Source of the DNA: an uncultured Propionibacterium sp.
GTDB taxonomy: Bacteria > Actinomycetota > Actinomycetes > Propionibacteriales > Propionibacteriaceae
Direction: 5' to 3'
NCBI GenBank assembly: GCA_938036835.1
Contig: CALHWB010000055.1
Location: forward strand, 1 to 64,000
Length of the DNA: 64,000 nt
This document shows positions 28,122 to 36,352 of this stretch, piece by piece. The notes under the pieces were generated by a model that was not told where the DNA came from, did not search any database, and saw nothing but the letters and a program-made list of their open reading frames with translations. Positions within the stretch are counted from its first letter, which is position 1, and each line of letters starts with the position of its first letter. The translations under genes were made by a program, and so were the position numbers.

Positions 28122-29594
28122 TTACTTGCCCAGCGCATCCCGAGCGGCTGCCTCGGCCCCATGCCTGGTGATGGTCTCGACCAGTTCGGCGATTCGGGCG
28201 GTGAACTCCGACCGAGCGGCCAGGGATTCGGGGAAGAACCCGCCGGTCATGATCCGTTCGACATGCGCGGCAATGGTACTTGCCCCGGCGGTGGCCCTGG
28301 CCAGGTTCGCACGCTGCGGCTCGGCCATTTCGGCGGCGATCGGGCCGGGGTCGAAACCCGCCGGAGGCGCTACGCAGGCGATCCAACTGGCTGCGGTGAG
28401 GGCCATCTGGTGGGGCATCTGGCCCAGATCGAGCATGCGTTCTGCCGGCTCCACGATGCGTTGCAACAGTTTTGCCGAGCCATCCGAGCCGACCCGGGCC
28501 GTCTTGTCGCCCAGCGCGTGATTCTGCCAGCGATGGAACAGCTGTTCGACGTAGGCGTCGGCGTCGAAGCCGCGGGGCAACTCGATGCTGGGCAGATACT
28601 CTTGGTAGATCGCTGCGCGTACCGAGTCGGCTACGAACTGCTTGTCCCGGGCCGATGGGATGGTGGGGGAATCGCTGAGCCCACCCAGGTAGCTGATCAG
28701 CGAATGGGAGCCGTTCAACAGTCGCAGTTTGACCAATTCGTACCGTTCTACCTCGTCGGAGAAGATCGCCCCGGCGGCCTCCCAGGCGGGGCGTCCGGCC
28801 TTGAAACGATCCTCCAGCACCCACATGGTGAACGCCTCTGCCGGCACCGGGGCGGCATCGTGCAATCCCAGGATCTGGGCAACCCGATCGCGGGTCTGAT
28901 CGGTCGTGCCGGGCACGATTCGGTCGACCATCGCGTTGGGGAAACCAACCGAGCCGTTCAGGTATTCGATCACCCGTTCGGGCACCTTGGCGGCGGTCAG
29001 GAATTGGCGCACCATGGCCTCGGTGGTGTGCCCGGCCGACTGCATGTTGTCGCAGGACAGCACCGTAACGGGTGCGCCCGATTCGGTGGCTCGCCTCGCC
29101 AGTCCCCAGGCCAACTGGGTCAGCGGGGTGTTCGCCTGCTCCGGGCCGGCCAGCCCCGGGGCGATTTCGGGTGAGTCGGTCATCAGGTGGCCGGTGACGC
29201 CATCCTTGTTGTAGCCCTTTTCGGTGATGGTCAAGGTGATGATGCGGTGTGCCGGATCGGCGATCGCCGCCAGCACATCGGCGGGCTGTTCGGCGGCGAC
29301 CAACAATCGACGATGGACGTCGACCAACTGCGCATCGGTGCCCTCGGGGCTGAGCTGAAGTATCGAGTAGAGGAAATCCTGCCCGGTCATGGCGTCGATG
29401 ATCCGCCGGGAGCGATTCGCCACACCCACGATGCCCCAGTCGCCGCCGGATTGGGCCATCGCCAAAGCCGTGTTCACGGCCGCATGGGCACGGTGGAACT
29501 GGCCCAGGCCAAGGTGTACGATGCCCGTCCGGTCGGGGGCGGATGCTCCGATCAGCCGGTTCATGGGCGCATTGGCCCGGTTCAGGTTAGCCAT
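28122..29594 (-). CDS. Mannitol dehydrogenase family oxidoreductase
   Basis: 490 residues. An N-terminal Rossmann motif GLGQFHRAH near 25 is followed by the polyol-specific long-chain dehydrogenase core VKLRLLNGSHSLISYLGGL near 285 (catalytic Lys, Asn, His). It oxidises a polyol or sugar acid such as mannitol or fructuronate with NAD; the substrate cannot be told. The ATG at 29594 is chosen because it leaves a family-typical length, while the open frame extends 51 codons upstream without support. No transporter or regulator is nearby. It is the only clear carbohydrate gene in the window and may be an accessory insertion. Confidence 0.88.
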   Translation of the reverse strand: MANLNRANAPMNRLIGASAPDRTGIVHLGLGQFHRAHAAVNTALAMAQSGGDWGIVGVANRSRRIIDAMTGQDFLYSILQLSPEGTDAQLVDVHRRLLVAAEQPADVLAAIADPAHRIITLTITEKGYNKDGVTGHLMTDSPEIAPGLAGPEQANTPLTQLAWGLARRATESGAPVTVLSCDNMQSAGHTTEAMVRQFLTAAKVPERVIEYLNGSVGFPNAMVDRIVPGTTDQTRDRVAQILGLHDAAPVPAEAFTMWVLEDRFKAGRPAWEAAGAIFSDEVERYELVKLRLLNGSHSLISYLGGLSDSPTIPSARDKQFVADSVRAAIYQEYLPSIELPRGFDADAYVEQLFHRWQNHALGDKTARVGSDGSAKLLQRIVEPAERMLDLGQMPHQMALTAASWIACVAPPAGFDPGPIAAEMAEPQRANLARATAGASTIAAHVERIMTGGFFPESLAARSEFTARIAELVETITRHGAEAAARDALGK

Positions 29595-29879
29595 GCTGAG
29601 ATTCACCAATCTGCTTGCAGAATTCCCGGGCGGAACCGCCAGGCAGATCTGCGTGCGATGCGCGACACAGGGTAGCCAACGACTCCGCCGGTGCCCATTC
29701 TCGCAGGAAGGTGGGGCCCGGCGGGTGCCCAGCCGGTCACTGGGCAACCGGTTGCCGTCCGGTGGGTGCCGCCCGCCGTAAGCCGTCGACAGCGGGGCGG
29801 CGATATTGGCCGGCGGAAGCCGGATCCCGGCTGGGCGGGATGACCCGGCCTAGGGCTGGTTTGGGTGGCATCCGGACGA

Positions 29880-30221
29880 TCAGGCTTCTTCTACCACCGT
29901 TATCCGGAAGTGAAAGGAACTGGTGAGGCCCGCCACCTCGACGACATACTGATCGGGGGTCACCCGGAAGACGGTACGGCTCTGCGGCACCATCGGGTGC
30001 TGGGGCTCGAACTCATGGGCCAGCTTCTCGATCTCCAACCGGGCGCCAGCCCGGCTGGTGGCTTTGCAGGGGTAATGGGTCATTCGCCATTCCCGGCCAT
30101 CGCCACGGCTGGTGGACTGCTCAACCAACAGATACAGTTTCGGGTTGCCGGTACTGGTCGAGAATTCATCGCTCGGCTGGGTCTGCGATGGTGCCAGAGG
30201 CCACTGCTGGGATTGAATCAT
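29880..30221 (-). CDS. Small protein of unknown function, intact copy of a tandem pair
   Basis: 113 residues. I do not recognise a family with confidence. It has a Gln/Pro/Ser-rich start, then an alpha/beta-looking core (PKLYLLVEQS, REWRMTHYPCKATSRAGAR, RTVFRVTPDQYVVEVAG) ending FHFRITVVEEA. The ATG at 30221 has CATGAT six bases upstream on the minus strand, the leaderless pattern seen elsewhere. A decayed homologue lies just upstream (30340-30511). The 285 bases between it and the dehydrogenase hold no gene that I can support. Confidence 0.6.
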   Translation of the reverse strand: MIQSQQWPLAPSQTQPSDEFSTSTGNPKLYLLVEQSTSRGDGREWRMTHYPCKATSRAGARLEIEKLAHEFEPQHPMVPQSRTVFRVTPDQYVVEVAGLTSSFHFRITVVEEA

Positions 30222-30227
30222 GGCGCC

Positions 30228-30233
30228 ATCATG
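30228..30233 (-). promoter_or_regulatory. Possible leaderless -10 of the small unknown gene
   Basis: CATGAT on the minus strand, 6 bases before the ATG at 30221. Confidence 0.35.
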
Positions 30234-30339
30234 CTGCGCGATCGGATCATTGGCCAACTCGCCGTTGGCTGAGCGATCGGCAGTCCGTCCAGGCAGGCAA
30301 GCAGCGGTGCGGCGGTTCCGGCCGGTGTGCGAGCGGTTC

Positions 30340-30511
30340 TCGGCTGGAGATCTCGCGGCAGGCCATGGTCCGGGAATGACGCCCACCGGTCAAGCCCGGT
30401 GACTTCGACCTGGTAATGCCGGGTGGCTCGGAAGACGATGTGCTTCCGCGGCATCATTGCCGGCTGTTCCGGACGGGATGACTGGTCGCACGCCCCGGCA
30501 GGGGTAGGCAA
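30340..30511 (-). pseudogene. Decayed second copy of the small gene at 29880-30221
   Basis: The minus-strand translation HIVFRATRHYQVEVTGLD matches TVFRVTPDQYVVEVAGLT of the neighbour. The DNA is clearly related as well, for example GGCTCGGAAGACGATGTG against GTCACCCGGAAGACGGTACG. The copy lacks the N-terminal half, has an internal deletion, and loses similarity after the equivalent of VEVAGL. It lies in the 325-base stretch 30222-30546, which also holds the lipB promoter and nothing else that I can support. Confidence 0.6.
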
Positions 30512-30512
30512 A

Positions 30513-30540
30513 TTGATCTGGCAGCCGGAAACGCTAACCT
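30513..30540 (+). promoter_or_regulatory. lipB promoter, leaderless type
   Basis: TTGATC (30513-30518), a 16-base spacer, then TAACCT (30535-30540), 6 bases before the GTG at 30547. It lies at the edge of the decayed gene. Confidence 0.7.
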
Positions 30541-30546
30541 GTCAGG

Positions 30547-31281
30547 GTGCAGGTCACATGCCTTGGGATTCGGGAAGGCTTCGACGTGGAGGCCATCGGT
30601 TTCGGAACCGACCCTCCGGACTGCACCGACTATCACCAGATCTGGCAGTATCAGCGAGAGATCCACCGGCGGGTGGCTGCCGGTGGGGTGCCTCCCCGGC
30701 TGTTGTTCGTCCAGCATGCCGCGGTGTACACCGCGGGACGCGCAACTAGGCCGGCCGAGCGGCCCCGCGACGGTGCCCCGGTGGTGGATGTGGACCGCGG
30801 TGGCAAGATCACTTGGCACGGGCCGGGCCAACTGGTGGGCTACCCGATTCTCACCCTGCCCGACCGGGTAGGGGCCTTGGACTATGTTCGTAGGCTTGAG
30901 CAGGCGGTCATCGACTATTTAGCTGAGCTACAGGTGGCCGCCGGCCGCGTGCCGGGTCGTACCGGTGTCTGGCTGGCTGCCAACGGGCTGCGTCCCGAAC
31001 GCAAGATCTGCGCGATCGGGGTGCGAGTGGCCAGGCGTACCACCATGCATGGCTTCGCGGTGAACCTCACCAACACCCTGGCCTGCTTCGACAGCATCAT
31101 CCCGTGCGGCATCGCAGACGCCGGGGTGACCAACCTGGCCATGGAGATGGCCAATCCCCCCGGCCTGCGAACCGCGGCGGTCGCGCTGAGCCGGCATCTG
31201 GCCCGGTTGCTGCGATTCGAAGCCTATGAGCTAACCCCCGACCTACCGGGAACCGACGAAGGGATACACGATGACCGCTGA
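30547..31281 (+). CDS. lipB: Octanoyltransferase LipB
   Basis: 244 residues. RGGKITWHGPGQLVGYPIL near 79-97 is the family signature, KICAIGVRV near 156 carries the catalytic Lys, and Cys in IIPCGI near 191 is the acyl-thioester nucleophile. It moves octanoate from acyl-carrier protein to lipoyl domains. GTG start with a full promoter upstream. It overlaps lipA by 11 bases. Confidence 0.95.
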   Translation: MQVTCLGIREGFDVEAIGFGTDPPDCTDYHQIWQYQREIHRRVAAGGVPPRLLFVQHAAVYTAGRATRPAERPRDGAPVVDVDRGGKITWHGPGQLVGYPILTLPDRVGALDYVRRLEQAVIDYLAELQVAAGRVPGRTGVWLAANGLRPERKICAIGVRVARRTTMHGFAVNLTNTLACFDSIIPCGIADAGVTNLAMEMANPPGLRTAAVALSRHLARLLRFEAYELTPDLPGTDEGIHDDR

Positions 31282-32236
31282 GCGGAATCTGGTCACCACC
31301 GATGCTGACGGTCGCCGGCTGTTGCGGGTGGCGGTGCGCAACTCCCAGACCCCGATCGAGGACAAACCGGCCTGGATCAAGACCCGGGTGCGGATGGGAC
31401 CCAATTACACCGAGTTGCGGCAACGCGTGTGCGGCCAGTCCTTGCACACCGTCTGCGAGCAGGCGCAATGCCCCAACATCTTCGAATGCTGGGAGGACCG
31501 CGAGTCCACCTTCCTGATCGGCGGCTCGGCCTGCACCAGACGGTGCGACTTCTGCCAGATAACCTCCGCCCGACCACAGGATTATGACACCGACGAACCC
31601 CGCCGGGTGGCCGAGACGGTTCGGGCTATGGGGTTGCGCTATGCCACGGTCACCGGTGTATGCCGCGATGACCTGCCGGACGAGGGTGCCTGGTTGTATG
31701 CCGAGACCATCCGCCAGGTTCACCAGTTGAATCCCGGTGTCGGGGTGGAGATGCTGGCGCCGGATTTCAGCGGCCGGCCCGAACTGCTAACCGAGGTCTG
31801 CCAGGCCCGTCCCGAGGTTTTCGCCCACAACATCGAGACCGTGCCGCGGGTATTCCGGCGGATCCGGCCCGGCTTCGACTACCGGCGTTCGCTGGCGGTG
31901 CTGCAATTGGCCGCCGGCCAGGGTTTGGTGACCAAGTCGAATCTGATCCTCGGGTTGGGGGAAACCCGCGAAGAAGTGGTCCAGGCGTTGCGGGATCTGC
32001 GCGGCGTGGCCACCCAGTTGATCACCATCACCCAGTATCTGCGCCCCGACATCACCCTGCACCCCGTGGTGCGCTGGGTCACCCCGGCCGAGTTCGACGA
32101 ACTGGGCGAACTGGCCCGCGAACTGGGCTTCGCCGGGGTGCTGAGCGGGCCATTGGTGCGCTCCAGCTATCGGGCTGGCCGGCTCTATCGCGCCGCCATG
32201 GCTGCGCGTGATCCCGGGGACGTGACCACCGGCTGA
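31271..32236 (+). CDS. lipA: Lipoyl synthase LipA
   Basis: 321 residues. The radical-SAM cluster CTRRCDFC is near 87-94. The auxiliary cluster is formed by three Cys in VCGQSLHTVCEQAQC near 53-67. The C-terminal RSSYRAG motif near 297 carries the conserved Ser ligand. It inserts two sulfurs into octanoyl-lipoyl domains, the step after LipB. ATG overlaps the lipB end. Confidence 0.96.
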   Translation: MTAERNLVTTDADGRRLLRVAVRNSQTPIEDKPAWIKTRVRMGPNYTELRQRVCGQSLHTVCEQAQCPNIFECWEDRESTFLIGGSACTRRCDFCQITSARPQDYDTDEPRRVAETVRAMGLRYATVTGVCRDDLPDEGAWLYAETIRQVHQLNPGVGVEMLAPDFSGRPELLTEVCQARPEVFAHNIETVPRVFRRIRPGFDYRRSLAVLQLAAGQGLVTKSNLILGLGETREEVVQALRDLRGVATQLITITQYLRPDITLHPVVRWVTPAEFDELGELARELGFAGVLSGPLVRSSYRAGRLYRAAMAARDPGDVTTG

Positions 32237-32274
32237 GCGGGCCGAAGGCCGAGTGTCCACGAATCGGGCGGCGC

Positions 32275-32305
32275 TTGACTTGCCGCTCCGGCGAGCGTGT
32301 AGGGT
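32275..32305 (+). promoter_or_regulatory. Promoter of the leuA leader, leaderless type
   Basis: TTGACT (32275-32280) and TAGGGT (32300-32305), with a longish 19-base spacer. The -10 lies 6 bases before the GTG that opens the leader peptide. Confidence 0.65.
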
Positions 32306-32311
32306 GGGGAT

Positions 32312-32380
32312 GTGGTCCGGCCGATCGTCGCCCGCCTGGTGGCGCTGCTCCTTGGTCGCCGCAGCGAGACTCGCCCATAG
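32312..32380 (+). CDS. leuL: leuA leader peptide
   Basis: A 22-codon reading frame from GTG 32312 to TAG 32378-32380. Codons 9 and 12-14 are Leu, three of them consecutive (CTG CTC CTT at 32345-32353). It ends inside the loop of a terminator hairpin and precedes leuA, so it reads as a sensor of leucyl-tRNA supply. The GTG follows TAGGGT by 6 bases, so the peptide would be translated from a leaderless transcript. Leucine-rich leaders before leuA are known in other actinobacteria. Confidence 0.75.
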   Translation: MVRPIVARLVALLLGRRSETRP

Positions 32381-32410
32381 CCAGTCCTGCTCGCTGCGGA
32401 GTTTTGTCGC
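32359..32410 (+). promoter_or_regulatory. Leucine attenuator: terminator hairpin before leuA
   Basis: CCGCAGCGAG (32359-32368) pairs perfectly with CTCGCTGCGG (32390-32399), followed by AGTTTTGTC. The 5' arm starts six bases after the last Leu codon, so a ribosome stalled there would cover it and block termination. An alternative hairpin, CGCTGC (32344-32349) with GCAGCG (32361-32366), would tie up the same arm. Confidence 0.75.
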
Positions 32411-32449
32411 GTCTGGCCCCAGCCAAGAAATCCGTTCGAGGAGACCACC

Positions 32450-34234
32450 ATGACCATCAAGCCGATGCATTCCGCCCCACGCACCAAACCCCAATCCCGG
32501 CCGGTACAGCAGCCCAGCCCGATGCCTTACGGGCGTTATGCGCCTTTCCAGCCCCTGGCACTGCCGGATCGCACCTGGCCGGACCGGCCGATCGGGAAGG
32601 CACCCCGCTGGCTGTCCACCGATCTGCGCGACGGCAATCAGGCGTTGATCGACCCGATGACTCCGGGACGCAAACACAAACTGTTCGACCTGCTGGTCAA
32701 GATGGGCTACAAGGAAATCGAGGTTGGTTTCCCCGCGGCCTCGCAGACCGACTACGACTTCGTGCGGTCATTGATCGAATCCGACGCGATTCCCGAAGAT
32801 GTCACCATCTCGGTGCTGACCCAGGCGCGGCCCGACCTGATCGACCGGACCGCGTCAGCCTTGGTGGGGGCCCGCCGTGGCACCATTCACCTGTACAACG
32901 CTACAGCCGAGCTGTTTCGCCGGGTGGTGTTCAAGATGAGCGCCGAGGAGTGTCGCCAGCTAGCGATCGATGGCACCCGGTGGGTCATTGCGGCTGCCGA
33001 GAGGTACCTGCCCGATGTGGAGTTCGGGTTTGAGTATTCACCGGAGATCTTCACCCAGACCCCGACCGAGTTCGCTGTCGAGGTCTGCAATGGGGTTATC
33101 GGCATCTGGCAGCCGGACGCCCAACGCGAGATCATCCTGAATCTGCCCGCTACCGTCGAGATGAGCACGCCAAATACCTACGCCGATCAGATCGAGTACT
33201 TCATCCGGCATATCCATTCCCGCGAGCAGGTGTGCGTCTCGCTGCACTGCCACAACGATCGGGGCACCGGGATCGCGGCCACCGAACTGGCCCTGATGGC
33301 CGGCGCCGATCGGGTGGAAGGCTGCCTATTCGGGCACGGCGAGCGAACCGGGAATGTTGACCTGATCACTTTGGGGCTGAACCTGTATACCCAGGGTATC
33401 GATCCGGGCATCGATTTCTCCCACCTGGACGAGATCCGCCGCATCGTCGAGTACTGTACCGGCATGCCGGTGCCCGCCCGGCAGCCCTATTCGGGAGACC
33501 TGGTCTATACCGCCTTTTCCGGATCCCACCAGGACGCCATAAAGAAAGGTTTGGAAGACCTGGCGAGAAAGGCCGAGGCTGAGGGAATCTCGATCGCCGA
33601 ACTGAACTGGCAGGCGCCCTATCTGCCGGTCGATCCGCGTGACGTGGGCCGCAACTACGAGGCGGTGATCAGGGTGAACAGCCAGTCGGGCAAGGGCGGT
33701 ATGGCCTATCTGATGAAGACCGACCATTCCTTGAATCTGCCGCGGCGATTGCAGATGGAATTCAGCCGGGTGGTCCAGGCGCACACCGACTCGACAGGTG
33801 GCGAAGTCACCAGCGACCAGCTATGGGAAATTTTCAAAACCGAGTACCTGGATCGGATCAGCCCATTGACCGGACGCGGTTTCACGGTGCGGTCCGCAGA
33901 ATCCAATCTGACTACGATTTCGGCACGGGTGCGCTGGTTGGGGGCCGAGCAGGTCATCACCGGTGAGGGAAACGGGCCGGTGTCGGCCTTCGTGGATGCG
34001 CTGGGGCAACTGGGAGTCCACGTTCGCGTCCTAGACTACACCGAACATGCCTTGACTACCGGTGGTGATTCCAAGGCGGCCGCCTACGTGGAATGCGAGG
34101 TGGGCGAGAACGGCCAGACCGAACTGCTGTGGGGTGTGGGCATCGATCCCGATATCACCACTGCTTCCCTGAAGGCGCTGATGAGCGCGGCCAACCGGCA
34201 TTCGGAGACGGCCGCCATGATCGCGAGCGCCTGA
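32450..34234 (+). CDS. leuA: 2-isopropylmalate synthase
   Basis: 594 residues, the long actinobacterial form. A TIM-barrel active site has DLRDGNQALIDPM near 57-69 and HCHNDRGTG near 265 (metal His residues), and the C-terminal leucine-binding regulatory domain starts near 450. It makes 2-isopropylmalate from acetyl-CoA and 2-oxoisovalerate, the first step of leucine synthesis. GAGGAG precedes the ATG. Expression is probably set by the upstream attenuator and the enzyme by leucine feedback. Confidence 0.96.
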   Translation: MTIKPMHSAPRTKPQSRPVQQPSPMPYGRYAPFQPLALPDRTWPDRPIGKAPRWLSTDLRDGNQALIDPMTPGRKHKLFDLLVKMGYKEIEVGFPAASQTDYDFVRSLIESDAIPEDVTISVLTQARPDLIDRTASALVGARRGTIHLYNATAELFRRVVFKMSAEECRQLAIDGTRWVIAAAERYLPDVEFGFEYSPEIFTQTPTEFAVEVCNGVIGIWQPDAQREIILNLPATVEMSTPNTYADQIEYFIRHIHSREQVCVSLHCHNDRGTGIAATELALMAGADRVEGCLFGHGERTGNVDLITLGLNLYTQGIDPGIDFSHLDEIRRIVEYCTGMPVPARQPYSGDLVYTAFSGSHQDAIKKGLEDLARKAEAEGISIAELNWQAPYLPVDPRDVGRNYEAVIRVNSQSGKGGMAYLMKTDHSLNLPRRLQMEFSRVVQAHTDSTGGEVTSDQLWEIFKTEYLDRISPLTGRGFTVRSAESNLTTISARVRWLGAEQVITGEGNGPVSAFVDALGQLGVHVRVLDYTEHALTTGGDSKAAAYVECEVGENGQTELLWGVGIDPDITTASLKALMSAANRHSETAAMIASA

Positions 34235-34288
34235 ACTAGGCAGTCCATGGCAGCGTGGTGCCGAATGAACACCCGACCAATCGGCGAT

Positions 34289-34311
34289 TGCGGGTTCGGG
34301 TCGGAACCGCA
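34289..34311 (+). terminator. Hairpin between leuA and the VanZ gene, possible terminator
   Basis: TGCGG-g-TTC pairs with GAA-CCGCA around GGGTCG (8 pairs, one bulge), 55 bases after the leuA stop. There is no U-tract. Confidence 0.3.
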
Positions 34312-34328
34312 CAACGGACAGGATCGCA

Positions 34329-35435
34329 ATGCTTGAGAAGGCCGGCTACTCGTTGGGCATCGGTGGCGGTCTGGCGGTGTTGGCTTTCATCCCTTTGCTG
34401 GTCTGGCAGTATCGCCGTTACGGAGCCTTCCAGCCCGCGCGGATGGCCTGGCTGGCGAGCGGTTTCGTTTACCTAACCGCCCTGATCGCCTACACGCTGT
34501 TTCCGCTGCCGGATATGTCGGGTGACTTCTGCGCCACGCATTCGGTCGGTGTGGTGCTGGATCCAACCGAGTACTTCCGCATGATGGCCCGTAACCTTGC
34601 CGGCCTGTCCCTGCGGGAGGCCCTGTTGAGCTGGGATGTACTGCAGATGGTGTTCAACGTGGCGTTGTTCGTACCGCTTGGCATCTGGTTCAGCGATTTT
34701 CTGGTCATCCGGGCCTGGAAAGGCATCCCACTGGGGTTTTGCTGCTCCCTGTTTATCGAGGCCACCCAATACACCGGGAACTGGGGACTGATGGCTTGCC
34801 GATATCGGGTGGCCGATGTCAACGACCTGATCACCAACACCACCGGAACCATCGTCGGGTATCTGATCGCGTTGCTGATCCCCAGATTCGTGGCGCGTCC
34901 GGTTTACCTGCGCAAACGCCGGAATATGGCCCGGCCGATCACCCGGGGCCGTCGCTGGACCAGTATGTTGCTGGACGTGGTGGCCTGGCTGATGGCGTGG
35001 GGGGTGTTGTACGCCGGCTTTACCATCGGCTATCTGATGCTGATCGGTATGACCGCCTCGCTGGCTGATCGGCAGGCGGCTGTCGCGCGGGCATTCGCTT
35101 CGTGCGCCACCGCCGCCGGTCTGCTGGTGGCGATACCGCCGGCGTTGAGCCCCAGCGGTGCCTCGCTGGGGCAGCGCATTGTCTTCCTGCGGCCGGTGGC
35201 CCGACATCGCTGGCGGTTGCTGGTCAGAGCGCTTGCGGTGCAGGGCGCCGGTGCGATCGCCATGTCGGCACCGACCGCGGTGGCTATTCCATTGATGATG
35301 TGGGTGGTGGCGGCGGTCTGCTCGGTGATCTGGACCCCCCGCGGCCTGAGCTGTGTGATCAGCGGCTGCACCATGACCGACGCCCGCTCGTTGCCGGCCA
35401 GCCGGACGCGCGCTGTGGCAGACTCGCCAGCGTGA
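34329..35435 (+). CDS. VanZ-like membrane protein fused to an RDD-like domain
   Basis: 368 residues. The first 195 carry a VanZ-type domain with about five membrane segments (FNVALFVPLGIWF, IEATQYTG, DVNDLITNTTGTIVGYLIA). After about 215 a second hydrophobic module has RDD features: RRWTSMLLDVVAWL at its start, and a terminal RGLSCVISGCTMTDAR resembling the end of RDD domains. Such fusions occur in actinobacteria and their role is unknown. An AGGA site precedes the ATG. The stop overlaps the folP-like GTG. Confidence 0.82.
   Translation: MLEKAGYSLGIGGGLAVLAFIPLLVWQYRRYGAFQPARMAWLASGFVYLTALIAYTLFPLPDMSGDFCATHSVGVVLDPTEYFRMMARNLAGLSLREALLSWDVLQMVFNVALFVPLGIWFSDFLVIRAWKGIPLGFCCSLFIEATQYTGNWGLMACRYRVADVNDLITNTTGTIVGYLIALLIPRFVARPVYLRKRRNMARPITRGRRWTSMLLDVVAWLMAWGVLYAGFTIGYLMLIGMTASLADRQAAVARAFASCATAAGLLVAIPPALSPSGASLGQRIVFLRPVARHRWRLLVRALAVQGAGAIAMSAPTAVAIPLMMWVVAAVCSVIWTPRGLSCVISGCTMTDARSLPASRTRAVADSPA
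35419..35424 (+). promoter_or_regulatory. Possible internal leaderless -10 of the folP-like gene
   Basis: CAGACT, 7 bases before the GTG at 35432, inside the end of the VanZ gene. Confidence 0.35.
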
Positions 35436-36319
35436 GCCCGACACAACCGGCACCACTGCTGCTGCGCGGGCAACGCTTCGATGCGGCCCGCCCGGCGGTG
35501 ATGGGTGTCATCAACCGCACCACCGACTCGTTCTATGTCCCCGCTAGATTCTCGACCATCGAATCGGCGATCGCCCGGGCGGACGAGATGCTGGGCGAGG
35601 GTGTCGATATCATCGACGTGGGCGGGGTACGGGCCGGTCAGCAGGGTGACCGGGTGGACGCGGCCACCGAGATCGACCGGGTCAGACCGTTGTTAGGCGA
35701 GTTGCGTCAACGGCATCCCGGTGTGCTGCTGAGCGTGGACACCTGGCGGGCCAGAGTGGGCCGGGCCTGCGCCGATCGGGTGGATCTGATTAACGACGCC
35801 TGGGCGGGGGCCGACTCCGAGCTACTGATGGTGGCCGCTGAATCCGGGTTGGGCTATGTCGTTTCGCACACCGGTGGGTTGCCGCCGCGTACCGACCCGG
35901 TGGGGATCGACCGCCGGCCGCCCGATGCGGTAGTGGATGAGGTGTTGGCCGGGCTGCGATCGGGTGCCGAGCGAGCCCTGGCGGCCGGGATTCCGGCCGA
36001 GCGCATCGTCGTCGATCCGACACTGGATTTCGGTAAGACCACACCGGACTCGTTGGCCATCGTGGCGCGAACCTGGCGGCTAGTGGCTCTCGGCTATCCG
36101 GTGTTGCAGGCGATCAGCCGCAAGGATTTCGTGGGGGAAACCCTTGGCCTGCCGGTGGCCGAACGCCTGGAGGGTTCCCTGGCGGCCACGGCGGTGGCCG
36201 CCTGGCAGGGGGCCACGATCTTTCGGACCCACGATGTGCGGGCCACCCGGAGAGTCATCGATATGGTCGCTACGCTTCGGGGCGATCGTCCGCCGGCCTG
36301 CAGCGAACGGGGACGCTGA
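35432..36319 (+). CDS. folP2: Dihydropteroate synthase homologue, FolP2 type
   Basis: 295 residues. The fold markers are MGVINRTTDSF near 24-34, SVDTWRARVG near 107, LINDAWAG near 122, DPTLDFGKTT near 193 and ISRKDFVGETL near 229. The usual DVGGESTRPG loop is replaced by DVGGVRAGQQGD, the form seen in actinobacterial FolP2. FolP2 of mycobacteria is reported to lack dihydropteroate synthase activity, so a folate role cannot be assumed. No folK, folB or folE lies nearby. GTG overlaps the VanZ stop. Confidence 0.85.
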   Translation: MSPTQPAPLLLRGQRFDAARPAVMGVINRTTDSFYVPARFSTIESAIARADEMLGEGVDIIDVGGVRAGQQGDRVDAATEIDRVRPLLGELRQRHPGVLLSVDTWRARVGRACADRVDLINDAWAGADSELLMVAAESGLGYVVSHTGGLPPRTDPVGIDRRPPDAVVDEVLAGLRSGAERALAAGIPAERIVVDPTLDFGKTTPDSLAIVARTWRLVALGYPVLQAISRKDFVGETLGLPVAERLEGSLAATAVAAWQGATIFRTHDVRATRRVIDMVATLRGDRPPACSERGR

Positions 36320-36323
36320 ACTG

Positions 36324-36344
36324 TCCCGCCCGGGGCCGGCGGGG
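36324..36344 (+). terminator. Hairpin between convergent genes, possible bidirectional terminator
   Basis: CCCGCC (36325-36330) with GGCGGG (36338-36343) around a 7-base loop, extended by one T-G wobble pair, in the 33-base gap between the convergent folP2 and the next minus-strand gene. No U-tract. Confidence 0.4.
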
Positions 36345-36352
36345 ATCGTCGG

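Noticed and set aside
27951..29174. A 407-codon plus-strand frame opposite the mannitol dehydrogenase gene
   Set aside because: The minus-strand product has the full dehydrogenase motif set. The plus frame is Gly/Arg/Gln-rich without motifs.
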